A stretch of DNA of 43,388 nucleotides, taken from the NCBI GenBank assembly GCA_900548535.1, contig URLG01000017.1, positions 1-43,388 on the forward strand, given 5' to 3'. The DNA is from Candidatus Segatella intestinihominis. GTDB lineage: Bacteria > Bacteroidota > Bacteroidia > Bacteroidales > Bacteroidaceae. The translations under genes and the position numbers were made by a program. The notes below the pieces were generated by a model that was not told the DNA's origin, made no database searches, and saw nothing but the letters and a program-made list of their open reading frames with translations. Shown piece by piece: positions 18,120 through 26,491 of the stretch (its first letter is position 1; each line of letters opens with the position of its first letter).

Positions 18120-18332
18120 ATGGAAATGAGAAGATGCGGCGCCCATGTAGTGAGCTTGCCCGATCGAAGCCAACTCACCCAAGCGGTGGTGGAAGTGGAA
18201 GAGGGCAGAGTGGTCAACTACTACGAGTTTAGGGATGAGCTGCCGATGACCGAATGGCTGGGCGGCGAAATCAGCGTGGCGAGAGACGAGGAAGGCATTC
18301 TCCGAGCCACGTGGAGGAATGAGACATTATAA
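18120..18332 (+). CDS. Small hypothetical protein, 70 residues
   Basis: I do not recognise the family. The protein begins MEMRRCGAHVVSLPDRSQLT and contains the regular-looking stretch EGRVVNYYEFRDELPMTEWL, then GGEISVARDEEG. Codon use resembles the flanking genes. It starts 17 nt after the DUF4296 stop in the same direction, and its stop TAA is followed at once by a heptamer array. Predicted soluble, beta-rich, no signal peptide. Probably the last gene of the TraR/DksA-lspA-DUF4296 operon. Confidence 0.6.
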   Translation: MEMRRCGAHVVSLPDRSQLTQAVVEVEEGRVVNYYEFRDELPMTEWLGGEISVARDEEGILRATWRNETL

Positions 18333-18365
18333 ATGACAAATTATAAACGATAAATCATAAAAAGA
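18331..18365. repeat. Heptamer array, unit AAATNAT-like
   Basis: Five 7-bp units (AAATGAC, AAATTAT, AAACGAT, AAATCAT, AAAAAGA) fill the gap before nadC. The units are degenerate but keep the AAA start of each period. Confidence 0.6.
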
Positions 18366-18372
18366 TAAGAAT

Positions 18373-19224
18373 ATGTTAAGCGTAGATCAATTGGAAGATA
18401 AGTTGATAGACTTGGCATTTGCTGAGGATATCGGTGATGGCGACCACACAACCTTGTGTTGTATCCCAGAGGACGCCATGGGTAAGAGCCACCTGCTCAT
18501 CAAGGAAGATGGCGTGTTGGCTGGTGTAGAAATGGCTAAGAAGGTGTTCGCTCGCTTCGACCCTACCATGAAGGTAGAGGTGCTGATGCAGGACGGCACT
18601 CAAGTGAAGAAGGGCGACATCGCCATGATCGTGGAGGGTAAGACTCGCTCTTTGCTCCAGACCGAGCGCTTGATGCTCAACATCATGCAGCGCATGAGTG
18701 GTATCGCTACCATGACTGCCAAGTATGTGAAGCGCTTGGAGGGTACCAAGACTCACATCCTTGATACTCGCAAGACCACTCCAGGTCTTCGTATGCTCGA
18801 GAAGCAGGCTGTGAAGATAGGTGGCGGTATGAACCACCGCATCGGTCTCTTCGACATGATTCTCTTGAAGGACAACCACATCGACTTCGCTGGTGGTATC
18901 GACAATGCCATCGACCGTTGCCATGCCTATCTCAAGGAGAAGGGCTTGGACCTCAAGATAGAGATTGAGGTGCGCAGCTTCGATGAGCTCGACCAGGTGT
19001 TGAAGCACGGTGGCGTGAACCGCATCATGCTTGATAACTTCTCTGTGCCTGATACCAAGAAGGCAGTGGACATCATCGCTGGCAAGTACGAGACAGAGTC
19101 ATCTGGTGGCATCACTTTCGATACCATCCGCGACTATGCAGAGCAGGGCGTTGACTTCATCTCTGTAGGTGCATTGACCCACAGTGTGAAGGGCTTGGAT
19201 ATGAGCTTCAAGGCGTGCGAGTAA
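18373..19224 (+). CDS. nadC: Nicotinate-nucleotide pyrophosphorylase (carboxylating)
   Basis: Converts quinolinate and PRPP to nicotinate mononucleotide, CO2 and PPi in de novo NAD synthesis. The 283 residues match the QPRTase family along their length: AEDIGDGDHTT near the N terminus, QTERLMLNIMQRMSGIAT, the DTRKTTPGLRMLEKQAVKIGG catalytic segment (seen as DTRKTTPGLR followed by EKQAVKIGGG), NHRIGLFDMILLKDNH, and the C-terminal SVGALTHSVKGLDMSF barrel end. It functions in the same pathway as nadE at 10.2 kb but is not linked to it. No nadA or nadB is in the window. Confidence 0.96.
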   Translation: MLSVDQLEDKLIDLAFAEDIGDGDHTTLCCIPEDAMGKSHLLIKEDGVLAGVEMAKKVFARFDPTMKVEVLMQDGTQVKKGDIAMIVEGKTRSLLQTERLMLNIMQRMSGIATMTAKYVKRLEGTKTHILDTRKTTPGLRMLEKQAVKIGGGMNHRIGLFDMILLKDNHIDFAGGIDNAIDRCHAYLKEKGLDLKIEIEVRSFDELDQVLKHGGVNRIMLDNFSVPDTKKAVDIIAGKYETESSGGITFDTIRDYAEQGVDFISVGALTHSVKGLDMSFKACE

Positions 19225-19269
19225 ATGATGAACGAAGCGTGAAGAATTCAATTGTTTTTCAAAAATAAA

Positions 19270-20931
19270 ATGAAGAAGAATATATTGGCGGTGGCTCTCG
19301 TGGCTGCCGCTTCTTTTAGTACCATCGAGGCAGAAGCTTGCTCCAACTTCATCGTGGGCAAGAAGGCGTCTGCCGATGGTTCGGTGATCTGTTCTTACAG
19401 TGCCGACGACTACGGAATGTTCCAGAATCTCTGCCATTATCCTGCGGCTAAGCATGCCAAGGGCGATATGCGCAAGATTTTTGATTGGGACACCAATAAG
19501 TATCATGGCGAGATACCAGAGGCTGCCCAGACCTATAATGTGATAGGCAATATCAACGAGTGGCAGGTAACCATCGGCGAGACCACATACGGCGGTCGAG
19601 AGGAGATGGTGGATTCCACTGGTATCATGGATTATGGTTCGCTCATCTACGTAGCCCTCCAGCGCTCCAAGACCGCTCGTGAGGCTATCAAGGTGATGAC
19701 CACGCTTGCCAATACCTATGGCTATAACTCTGAGGGCGAGACCTTTACCATCTGCGACCCTAAAGAGGCTTGGATCATGGAGATGATGGGCAAGGGACCT
19801 GGCGCTAAGGGAGCTGTCTGGGTGGCTATGCGCATACCAGACGATGCCATCTGCGCCCACGCCAACCAGAGTCGCATCGGTAAGTTCAACATGAAGGACA
19901 AGCAGAACGTGATGTATGCCAAGGATGTGGTAAGCTTTGCGCGCAGCAAGGGCTGGTATCAGGGCAAGGATGCCGACTTCTCTTGGAAGATGGCATACGC
20001 CAAGCCTGATTTCTCTGGTCGTCGCTTCTGCGATGCTCGTGCCTGGGCTATGATGAACCACTTCAAGGACCTGAGCCAGTATGTGGACTGGGCATTGGGC
20101 AAGGACCCAAATGCCAAGGATATGCCTCTCTGGGTAGTGCCAGACAAGAAGGTGAGCGTGCAGGACGTGGAGAACGTGATGCGTGACCACTATGAGGGCA
20201 CACCGCTCTCAGTGGCTGATGGCTCAGACATCGGTGGCGGTATCTGGCAGATGCCATATCGTCCTACACCATTGATGTTTAAGGTGGATGGCAAGCAGTG
20301 CTTCAATGAGCGTCCTGTGAGCACCCAGCAGAGTGGCTTTGTCTTTGTGAGCCAGATGCGCTCTTGGTTGCCAAGAGAGATTGGCGGCGTGCTGTGGTTT
20401 GGTAACGACGATGCCAACATGGTGGCTTTCACTCCTGTGTATTGCTCATCTACCGAGCGCCCTGAGGCATATAATACCCCTGGTGCCGATGCCGTTCACT
20501 TCAGCATGAAGAATGCTTACTGGGTTTGCAACATGGTGAGCAACATGATCTATCCTCGTTATAGCCTCATGTTCCCTAGCTTGAAGGAGGTTCGTGATAG
20601 TTTGGACAATAGCTATTTCGCTGCCCAGTCTCAGGTAGAGGCTAAGGCTCAGGAACTCTACAAGCAGGATCCTCAGTCTGCTGTGAAGTATCTCAACGAT
20701 TATGGCGTGGAGAAGGCTCAGCAGATGTTGGCTCGATGGCAGCAGCTCTTCGAGTTTATCACTGTGAAGTACAATGATATGATCATCAAGCCTACAGATA
20801 AGAATGGTACTTTCGAGAAGACCAAGGAGGGCTTGGGTGCTCGCCCAGTGCGTCCTGGTTATCCAGAGCAGTATGCCAAGGAGCTGATTAAGCAGACTGG
20901 CGATAAGTTCTTGGTACCAGAGGAGAAGTAA
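19270..20931 (+). CDS. Secreted C69-family dipeptidase
   Basis: Ntn-hydrolase of peptidase family C69 (PepD-like), which hydrolyses dipeptides using an N-terminal cysteine. The start is placed at ATG 19270 (MKKNILAVALVAAASFSTIE); an in-frame TTG at 19252 adds six residues but does not fit a signal peptide. After the hydrophobic signal comes EAEA-CSNFIVGKKASADGS, where Cys would be the N-terminal nucleophile exposed by cleavage. The usual family stretch DGSVICSYSADD follows. The mature protein of about 530 residues fits the Bacteroidetes members. Likely periplasmic. Downstream lie 290 bp with a repeat array and a strong terminator. Confidence 0.88.
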   Translation: MKKNILAVALVAAASFSTIEAEACSNFIVGKKASADGSVICSYSADDYGMFQNLCHYPAAKHAKGDMRKIFDWDTNKYHGEIPEAAQTYNVIGNINEWQVTIGETTYGGREEMVDSTGIMDYGSLIYVALQRSKTAREAIKVMTTLANTYGYNSEGETFTICDPKEAWIMEMMGKGPGAKGAVWVAMRIPDDAICAHANQSRIGKFNMKDKQNVMYAKDVVSFARSKGWYQGKDADFSWKMAYAKPDFSGRRFCDARAWAMMNHFKDLSQYVDWALGKDPNAKDMPLWVVPDKKVSVQDVENVMRDHYEGTPLSVADGSDIGGGIWQMPYRPTPLMFKVDGKQCFNERPVSTQQSGFVFVSQMRSWLPREIGGVLWFGNDDANMVAFTPVYCSSTERPEAYNTPGADAVHFSMKNAYWVCNMVSNMIYPRYSLMFPSLKEVRDSLDNSYFAAQSQVEAKAQELYKQDPQSAVKYLNDYGVEKAQQMLARWQQLFEFITVKYNDMIIKPTDKNGTFEKTKEGLGARPVRPGYPEQYAKELIKQTGDKFLVPEEK

Positions 20932-20956
20932 TCTCATAGAGGGAAAGCTATCTCCT

Positions 20957-21040
20957 TTAGGAACCCTTGTTTCTGTTAGGAATCCTCATTTCTATTAGGA
21001 TTCCTTGTTTCTATTAGGACCCCTTGTTCCTTTTAGGAAA
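20957..21040. repeat. 19-bp tandem repeat, about 4.4 copies
   Basis: Four consecutive 19-bp units starting TTAGGA at 20957, 20976, 20995 and 21014, then a partial fifth at 21033. The units differ in the middle: TTAGGAACCCTTGTTTCTG, TTAGGAATCCTCATTTCTA, TTAGGATTCCTTGTTTCTA, TTAGGACCCCTTGTTCCTT. Units 2 and 3 hold complementary cores (AGGAATCCT and AGGATTCCT) and could pair. Confidence 0.9.
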
Positions 21041-21049
21041 AAATATTAC

Positions 21050-21097
21050 ATGCCCGTCAATCGGTAATCTCCCGAATTGACGGGCATTTTCGTCTTT
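21050..21097 (+). terminator. Strong Rho-independent terminator after the C69 dipeptidase
   Basis: Perfect 12-bp stem ATGCCCGTCAAT (21050-21061) with ATTGACGGGCAT (21076-21087), extended by CGG/CCG inside, followed by TTTTCGTCTTTTT. Confidence 0.92.
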
Positions 21098-21122
21098 TTC
21101 AACCAGGGTCCCGAGGAAAAAA

Positions 21123-21188
21123 TATTTTCTTCGCGAGAAAAAATTATTTTCCTCGGGCCGTTGGATTTTTTTCTTCCCGATGTTTTTT
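21123..21188. repeat. Three-unit 22-bp element, copy A
   Basis: Three 22-bp units begin at 21123 (TATTTTCTTCGCGAG), 21145 (TATTTTCCTCGGGCC) and 21167 (TTTTTTCTTCCCGATG). A second copy with the same unit order and period lies at 42434-42499. Both are followed by a purine-rich Shine-Dalgarno-like stretch and an ATG. Confidence 0.8.
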
Positions 21189-21218
21189 CTATCGTGTAAT
21201 ATAAAGGAGAATAATATT

Positions 21219-21416
21219 ATGAAAAATATTTACTTATCAGAATCGATGCAGAAGCCTCTGTCCACTACTTGGCAGGGAGCAATGCTGGGACAAGAAATAA
21301 CGGAAGTTATTCTTAAATATGGTTTTATCATAACTTTTTCCTCTCTTTTCGCACGTATGTGGAGAAAATTGTGTAATTTTGCACCCGTAAATAGAAAAGA
21401 AAACGAAAAGACATGA
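21219..21416 (+). CDS. Possible 65-residue leader protein
   Basis: An ATG at 21219 has an unusually good Shine-Dalgarno for this genome (AAGGAGA, 21204-21210). The frame begins MKNIYLSESMQKPLSTTWQG and contains a moderately hydrophobic stretch (VILKYGFIITFSSLFARM). No family was recognised. Its end overlaps the start of the HAD gene by 4 bases, and a promoter-like TAATTTTG for that gene lies within it, which argues that the frame may be incidental or a short leader peptide. Only conservation or ribosome profiling would settle it. Confidence 0.3.
   Translation: MKNIYLSESMQKPLSTTWQGAMLGQEITEVILKYGFIITFSSLFARMWRKLCNFAPVNRKENEKT
21374..21381 (+). promoter_or_regulatory. Promoter -7 element for the HAD gene
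   Basis: TAATTTTG matches TAnnTTTG, 31 nt before the ATG at 21413. No good -33 match at the expected spacing. Confidence 0.5.
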
Positions 21417-22090
21417 TAAAAGCAGCACTTTTCGACCTCGATGGGGTCGTTTTCGAGACGGAAACTCAGTATACCGTGTTCTGGGGAATGATAGGCAAGG
21501 AATATCATCCTGAGATGCCTGACTTCGCTCATCGCATCAAGGGACAGACCTTGGTTCAGATATATGGCAAGTACTTTAGCGACGATAGCGTATTCGCTCA
21601 TATCCAGGGATATACCACCCCAGAGGACGAGCAGAAGAAGATCACTGCCCGCCTGGATGAATTTGAGCGCAACATGAAGTATCCTTATATTGAGGGATTT
21701 GAAAACTTCATCCAGGACTTGAAGCAGCACGGCGTGAAGTGCGCTGTGGTAACCAGTAGCAATATCGCCAAGATGCTCAATGTATATGAACAGCATCCTG
21801 AGTTTAAGTCTTACTTCGACCGAGTGCTCACCAGCGAGGACTTCGCCAAGAGCAAACCAGATCCTGACTGCTATCTGAAGGGGGCGGCATGCTTTGGTGC
21901 CAAGCCAGAGGAGTGCGTGGGACTGGAAGATAGCTTCAACGGACTGAAGGCTGTGCGTGCATCTGGGGCTTTCACCCTAGGCCTCGCCACCACCAATAGC
22001 CCAGAATCCATCGCTCCATATAGCGACTACGTGATCAATGACTATCAGGGCTTGAGCTACGATGAACTGGTGAGAATCGTCAGCAAATGA
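21413..22090 (+). CDS. HAD-superfamily phosphatase, beta-phosphoglucomutase-like
   Basis: Small-molecule phosphatase or phosphomutase of HAD subfamily IA. All four motifs are visible in 225 residues: motif I FDLDGVVFETE (nucleophile Asp8, acid/base Asp10), motif II VVTSSN, motif III Lys in SKPDPDCYLKG, motif IV GLEDSFNGLKA. A helical cap lies between motifs I and II, giving the substrate pocket of beta-PGM-type enzymes. Substrate cannot be told from sequence; sugar phosphates are typical. It precedes panB by 64 nt, without evident functional link. Confidence 0.9.
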   Translation: MIKAALFDLDGVVFETETQYTVFWGMIGKEYHPEMPDFAHRIKGQTLVQIYGKYFSDDSVFAHIQGYTTPEDEQKKITARLDEFERNMKYPYIEGFENFIQDLKQHGVKCAVVTSSNIAKMLNVYEQHPEFKSYFDRVLTSEDFAKSKPDPDCYLKGAACFGAKPEECVGLEDSFNGLKAVRASGAFTLGLATTNSPESIAPYSDYVINDYQGLSYDELVRIVSK

Positions 22091-22154
22091 GAAAACGATA
22101 GCAGATGGAAATCTACTTAGCAAATTAGGATTTTTCAAAATATAACATCAAAAA

Positions 22155-22973
22155 ATGGGATATTTATCAACGGATAAAAAGAAGGTTACCGTGAAGACCT
22201 TTGCTGAGATGAAGGCAGCGGGCGAGAAGGTAACCATGCTTACAGCTTATGATTACACCACAGCGGGCATCATCGACGCTGCTGGTATCGACAGTATATT
22301 AATAGGTGATTCGGCTAGCAATGTGATGGCAGGCAATGCAGACACACTGCCCATCACCGTGGACCAGATGATATACCATGCTCGCAGCGTGGCTAGAGCC
22401 TGCCAGCACGCCTTCGTGGTATGCGACATGCCATTTGGCAGCTATCAGGTGAGCAAGGAAGAGGCTCTGCGCAATGCCTGCCGCATGATGAAGGAGACGG
22501 GCGTGGACGCCCTGAAACTGGAAGGTGGCGTGGAAATCGTGGACACAGTGAAAGCGCTGGTAAATGCTGGCATCCCCGTGCATGGACATCTGGGACTGAC
22601 ACCACAGAGCGTCAATAAGTTTGGCGGCTACGGCATCCGTGCCAAGGAAGATGCTGAGGCGGAGAAGCTGATTAGCGATGCCAAGGCACTGGACGAGGCT
22701 GGCTGTTTTGCTATCGTATTGGAGAAGGTGCCAGCCAAGCTTGCCGCTGAGGTGAGCCGACAGGTGAAGGCTGTGACCATCGGCATCGGCGCAGGCAATG
22801 GCTGCGACGGTCAGGTACTGGTATATGCCGACGCCATGGGCATGACTCATGGATTTAAGCCTAAGTTCTTGCGCCACTTTGCACAGGTGGGCGAGGAGAT
22901 GACCAAGGGCGTGAAGGCTTACATCGACGCTGTGAAGAAAGTGGAATATCCTTCGGTAGAAGAAAGCTACTAA
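22155..22973 (+). CDS. panB: 3-methyl-2-oxobutanoate hydroxymethyltransferase
   Basis: Transfers a hydroxymethyl group from methylene-tetrahydrofolate to alpha-ketoisovalerate, first step of pantothenate synthesis. The 272 residues match PanB throughout: KVTMLTAYDYTTAGIIDAAG, ILIGDSASNVMAGNADTLPI, the metal and substrate region VVCDMPFGSYQVS, DALKLEGG, HLGLTPQSVNKFGGYG, and the C-terminal TIGIGAGNGCDGQVLVYAD followed by FKPKFLRHF. The usual CDGQVLV block is intact. panC and panD are not in the window. An MFS transporter gene follows after 38 nt. Confidence 0.97.
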   Translation: MGYLSTDKKKVTVKTFAEMKAAGEKVTMLTAYDYTTAGIIDAAGIDSILIGDSASNVMAGNADTLPITVDQMIYHARSVARACQHAFVVCDMPFGSYQVSKEEALRNACRMMKETGVDALKLEGGVEIVDTVKALVNAGIPVHGHLGLTPQSVNKFGGYGIRAKEDAEAEKLISDAKALDEAGCFAIVLEKVPAKLAAEVSRQVKAVTIGIGAGNGCDGQVLVYADAMGMTHGFKPKFLRHFAQVGEEMTKGVKAYIDAVKKVEYPSVEESY

Positions 22974-23011
22974 GAGGGGGAGGCTTCATTATAAATTCTT
23001 AATTCAAGAAT

Positions 23012-24235
23012 ATGGATACACAGAATACGCCCATTCACATCAAGTTATGGCATAGAGACTTCTGGCGCTTATGCTTTGCCAATCTGCTCTTGATGTCAAG
23101 TGTGTATATGCTCATAGTGGGCATACCTAGCTATATGCTCTCTGAGGGCTATGACTCTCAGAGCGTGGGGCAGGTGTTAGGTGCTTATGGCATCGGCATC
23201 TTCTTGCTGGGTGGCTGCTGCTCTTATCTGGTGCAGCGCTATCGGAGAAATCATGTTTGCCAATGGGCTATCTTGGGCGTGGTCGTGTGCATCGCCCTGT
23301 TTTATTATCTGGAGATGTTCTCGCATCTGAAGGTGGACTTGTGGATGATGATAGCTGTACGCATCGTTCTGGGTGCCTGTCTGGGACTGGCACAGATGAC
23401 GCTTGCCAGTACGCTCATCATTGATACTTGCGAGTCGTTTCAGCGTACAGAGGCTAACTATATCACTTCCTGGTTTGCTCGTTTCGCTCTAGCCATTGGT
23501 CCCTTAGTGGCTGTGGCTGTGGGCGATAGCTTCGACTATAAGTATGTTTTCCCCGTTGCTGGGGTTACGGCGTTGATAGCCTTCGTGTTAGTCATGAGCG
23601 CCAAGTTTCCTTTTAAGGCGCCTGCCGAGCACATGCCTAAGTGGAGCTTGGACCGCTTCTTCCTGCCGCAGGGTTTCCCGCTCTTCGTCAATATCGTGAT
23701 GATTATGACGGTGGTGGGTATCATCTTGAGTTTTCCCCATTCTCTGGCTTGTTATCTCGCGATGATGGCTGGTATGGTGCTTGCTGTCATCGCAGAGAAG
23801 TATGCCTTTGCCGATGCCGACCTGAAGAGCGAGGTGATAGCTGGTCTCATCATGATGGGGGCTGCGCTGTTTGTGGCACTGAGCCATTCTTCGCAGAGTA
23901 GTATTGAGTTTTTTGCTCCAGTCTTGTTGGGCTTGGGCGTAGGCATCATAGGCAGTCGCTTTCTCCTCTTTTATATTAAGCTAGCCAAGCACTGCCAGCG
24001 TGGTACCAGCATGAGCTCATTCTTCCTGTCTTGGGAAGGCGGACTGAGCCTAGGACTTTTTCTGGGGTTCTCCCTGGCTGACCACCCTTCGCCTAAAGTG
24101 CTCATGCAGTCGCTGCCAGTATTGGATAAGATAGACCATCCGCTTATCTTCCTGTGCCTGGGCATCCTGCTGGTAAGTCTTCTGGTATATAACTTCCTGG
24201 TGCATCCATGGTACATGAAGCACCGCAACAGGTAG
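23012..24235 (+). CDS. MFS transporter, substrate unknown
   Basis: Integral membrane protein of 407 residues with about twelve hydrophobic segments in two halves and a central charged loop near residues 200-215 (KFPFKAPAEHMPKWSLDR), the fold of the major facilitator superfamily. A conserved-looking turn occurs between the second and third segments (LVQRYRRNHVCQ). Similar Bacteroidetes proteins are annotated as arabinose-efflux-type MFS permeases. Direction and substrate cannot be inferred. It is co-oriented with panB 38 nt upstream, so a pantoate or pantothenate link is conceivable but unsupported. Confidence 0.85.
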   Translation: MDTQNTPIHIKLWHRDFWRLCFANLLLMSSVYMLIVGIPSYMLSEGYDSQSVGQVLGAYGIGIFLLGGCCSYLVQRYRRNHVCQWAILGVVVCIALFYYLEMFSHLKVDLWMMIAVRIVLGACLGLAQMTLASTLIIDTCESFQRTEANYITSWFARFALAIGPLVAVAVGDSFDYKYVFPVAGVTALIAFVLVMSAKFPFKAPAEHMPKWSLDRFFLPQGFPLFVNIVMIMTVVGIILSFPHSLACYLAMMAGMVLAVIAEKYAFADADLKSEVIAGLIMMGAALFVALSHSSQSSIEFFAPVLLGLGVGIIGSRFLLFYIKLAKHCQRGTSMSSFFLSWEGGLSLGLFLGFSLADHPSPKVLMQSLPVLDKIDHPLIFLCLGILLVSLLVYNFLVHPWYMKHRNR

Positions 24236-24236
24236 A

Positions 24237-24278
24237 CCTTTCTGATAGCCCCATCTGATAGGCCTTTCTGATAGCCCA
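24237..24278. repeat. Direct repeat CCTTTCTGATAGCCC
   Basis: CCTTTCTGATAGCCC occurs at 24237-24251 and 24263-24277, offset 26 bp, with a shorter CTGATAGG between. The rest of the 262-bp gap before moxR is A/T-rich and holds only the moxR promoter. Confidence 0.75.
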
Positions 24279-24441
24279 ATCGGAAACAAATGGCGATGGA
24301 AGTACCTCAGAAATCGCTAAAATATATGAATTCATCGATGTTTTGGGAAAGCTATTCATTAAAAGTTTCTAAAAATAGCTTTTCTGAAACATTTTTAATA
24401 TAATTTAGATAGACAAATTCGCCTTTCTCCCCATAATTCTG

Positions 24442-24449
24442 TAATTTTG
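24442..24449 (+). promoter_or_regulatory. Bat operon promoter -7 element
   Basis: TAATTTTG matches TAnnTTTG and is followed by GC, as in the ileS and amidase promoters. It lies 48 nt before the MoxR start. The -33 region is weak. Confidence 0.55.
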
Positions 24450-24497
24450 CGTTTGAAAATAAGAAAATAACGTATAAAATACAAAGATATTACAATT

Positions 24498-25493
24498 ATG
24501 GCAGAAGCTATTGATATCCGTGAATTGAACATACGGATAGAACAACAAAGTCAGTTTGTTACCAATTTGGTAATGGGCATGAACAAGGTCATCGTAGGTC
24601 AGAAACACCTCGTAGACTGTCTTCTTATCGGTCTTCTCTCAGATGGTCATATCCTCTTGGAAGGTGTGCCTGGTTTGGCGAAGACTCTCGCAATCAAAAC
24701 ATTGTCACAACTCATCGACGCCAATTATAGCCGCATCCAGTTTACTCCAGATTTGTTGCCTGCCGACGTGATCGGTACGCAAATCTATTCGCAGAAGGAC
24801 GAGGCTTTCCATGTGAAGCGCGGACCTGTATTTGCCAATTTCGTGTTGGCAGATGAGATCAACCGTGCGCCAGCCAAGGTGCAGAGTGCATTGCTCGAGG
24901 CGATGCAGGAGCACCAGGTAACCATCGGCGACGAGACCTTCAAGATGCCTAAGCCATTCCTCGTGATGGCCACACAGAATCCAGTGGAGCAGGAGGGTAC
25001 CTATCAGTTGCCGGAGGCACAGGTGGACCGTTTCCTCCTCAAGGTCATCATCGACTATCCTAGCATCGAAGAGGAGAAGCTCATCATCCGTGAGAACATC
25101 CAGGGCTCGCTGCCTACCGTAACTCCTGTGACTACAGCCGAAGAGATACTCAAGGCTCGCAGCATCGTGGGCGAGGTATATATCGATGAGAAGATAGAGC
25201 AGTATATAGCCGACATCGTGTTCGCTACCCGTTATCCAGAACGCTACGGACTGGGCGAGCTGAAGGAGATGATTACCTTCGGAGGTAGCCCACGTGCCAG
25301 CATCTCACTGGCCAAGGCAGCCCGAGCTTATGCCTTCATCAAGCATCGTGGATACGTGATCCCTGAGGACGTGAGAGCCGTGGCACACGACGTGCTGCGC
25401 CATCGTATCGGACTCTCTTACGAGGCAGAGGCTAGCAATGTGACGAGCGAGGAAATCGTGAGCCGCATCATCAATAAGGTGGAAGTGCCTTGA
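24498..25493 (+). CDS. MoxR-family AAA+ ATPase
   Basis: AAA+ ATPase of the MoxR/RavA group, thought to act as a chaperone for von Willebrand factor A (VWA) proteins such as those encoded downstream. 331 residues. Walker A is GVPGLAKT (56-63), Walker B is LADEINRAP with Asp119-Glu120, sensor 1 is MATQNPVEQEGTY, and the arginine region is LPEAQVDRF. This is the usual first gene of the Bacteroides aerotolerance (Bat) operon. A 127-bp gap with two heptamer arrays separates it from the DUF58 gene, but no terminator is seen. Confidence 0.95.
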   Translation: MAEAIDIRELNIRIEQQSQFVTNLVMGMNKVIVGQKHLVDCLLIGLLSDGHILLEGVPGLAKTLAIKTLSQLIDANYSRIQFTPDLLPADVIGTQIYSQKDEAFHVKRGPVFANFVLADEINRAPAKVQSALLEAMQEHQVTIGDETFKMPKPFLVMATQNPVEQEGTYQLPEAQVDRFLLKVIIDYPSIEEEKLIIRENIQGSLPTVTPVTTAEEILKARSIVGEVYIDEKIEQYIADIVFATRYPERYGLGELKEMITFGGSPRASISLAKAARAYAFIKHRGYVIPEDVRAVAHDVLRHRIGLSYEAEASNVTSEEIVSRIINKVEVP

Positions 25494-25501
25494 TTTGGTA
25501 A

Positions 25502-25529
25502 GTGAAGAGTGAAGAACGAAGAGTGAAGA
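25502..25529. repeat. Heptamer array, unit GTGAAGA
   Basis: Units GTGAAGA, GTGAAGA, ACGAAGA, GTGAAGA between moxR and the DUF58 gene. The same unit set recurs at 35403-35444 and, inside a coding sequence, at 37143-37170. Confidence 0.9.
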
Positions 25530-25583
25530 AACAACGTTCGGCGACCGAAGGGTAAGCCAATTCGCTTGATTCACTAATCATAA

Positions 25584-25611
25584 AGTTCAATGTTCAAAAT
25601 TCAAAGTTCAA
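25584..25611. repeat. Heptamer array, unit AGTTCAA
   Basis: Units AGTTCAA, TGTTCAA, AATTCAA, AGTTCAA preceded by the anchor TAATCATAA. Ten bases separate it from the DUF58 start. Nearly the same block precedes the BatD and ABC-F genes. Confidence 0.9.
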
Positions 25612-25620
25612 AGTAATAAG

Positions 25621-26490
25621 TTGGATACACAAGATATATTAAAGAAGGTCAGGAAGATCGAAATCAAGACTCGCGGACTGAGCCAGAACATCTTTGCCGG
25701 ACAATACCACTCCGCCTTCAAGGGCAGGGGCATGGCATTTGCCGAGGTGAGAGAGTATCAGTATGGCGACGACGTGAGAGACATCGACTGGAATGTGACC
25801 GCCCGTTTCCACAAGCCCTTCGTCAAGGTGTTTGAGGAGGAGCGAGAGCTCACGGTGATGCTCTTGGTAGACGTGAGTGGTTCGCTCGATTTCGGTACTA
25901 CGAAGCAGATGAAGCGCGACCTGGCTACCGAGATAGCCGCTACGCTTGCCTTCAGTGCTATCCAGAACAACGACAAGATAGGCGTCATCTTCTTCTCTGA
26001 CCGTATCGAGAAATACATTCCGCCCAAGAAGGGCAGAAAGCACATCCTCTATATCATCAGGGAGATGCTCGACTTCCATCCACAGAGCCAGCGCACCGAC
26101 ATCGGCATGGCACTGGAATACTTCACCCGCATGATGAAGCGCCATACCACCGCCTTCGTGATCAGCGACTTCTATGACGAGAAAGACTATCAGCACCCGC
26201 TGCAGATAGCCAACCAGAAGCACGATGTGGTGGCGATACAAGTGTATGACCCAAGAGCCAAGCAACTGCCCGACGTGGGACTGCTCAAGGTGATGGATGC
26301 GGAGACTGGACACGAGATGTACATCGACACCAGCTCCAAGAAGCTCCGCATAGCCCACGCCCAGCACTGGATGTGGAGACAGGAACAGCTCAGACAGCTC
26401 CTGGCTAAGAGCAAGGTAGACTGGACTTCGATAGCTACGAATGAGGACTTCTCCAAGAAGTTGCTCGTGCTATTTAAACAACGTGGATAA
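25621..26490 (+). CDS. DUF58 protein with VWA-like fold (Bat operon)
   Basis: Second gene of the Bat operon, 289 residues, cytoplasmic. The DUF58 signature GRGMAFAEVREYQYGDDVRD, then IDWNVTARF, is followed by a VWA-like domain with a MIDAS-type motif DVSGS (84-88) and a threonine/Asp pattern DIGMALEY further on. The start is a TTG at 25621: the family N terminus (DTQDILKKVRKIEIKTRGLS) begins there, and no ATG occurs in frame upstream. DUF58 proteins are linked genetically to MoxR ATPases and may be their clients. The next gene begins one base after the stop. Confidence 0.92.
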   Translation: MDTQDILKKVRKIEIKTRGLSQNIFAGQYHSAFKGRGMAFAEVREYQYGDDVRDIDWNVTARFHKPFVKVFEEERELTVMLLVDVSGSLDFGTTKQMKRDLATEIAATLAFSAIQNNDKIGVIFFSDRIEKYIPPKKGRKHILYIIREMLDFHPQSQRTDIGMALEYFTRMMKRHTTAFVISDFYDEKDYQHPLQIANQKHDVVAIQVYDPRAKQLPDVGLLKVMDAETGHEMYIDTSSKKLRIAHAQHWMWRQEQLRQLLAKSKVDWTSIATNEDFSKKLLVLFKQRG

Positions 26491-26491
26491 A

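Noticed and set aside
20957..21040. CRISPR array
   Set aside because: Units are contiguous 19-mers without unique spacers, and there are no cas genes. The 22-bp and 7-bp arrays fail for the same reason.
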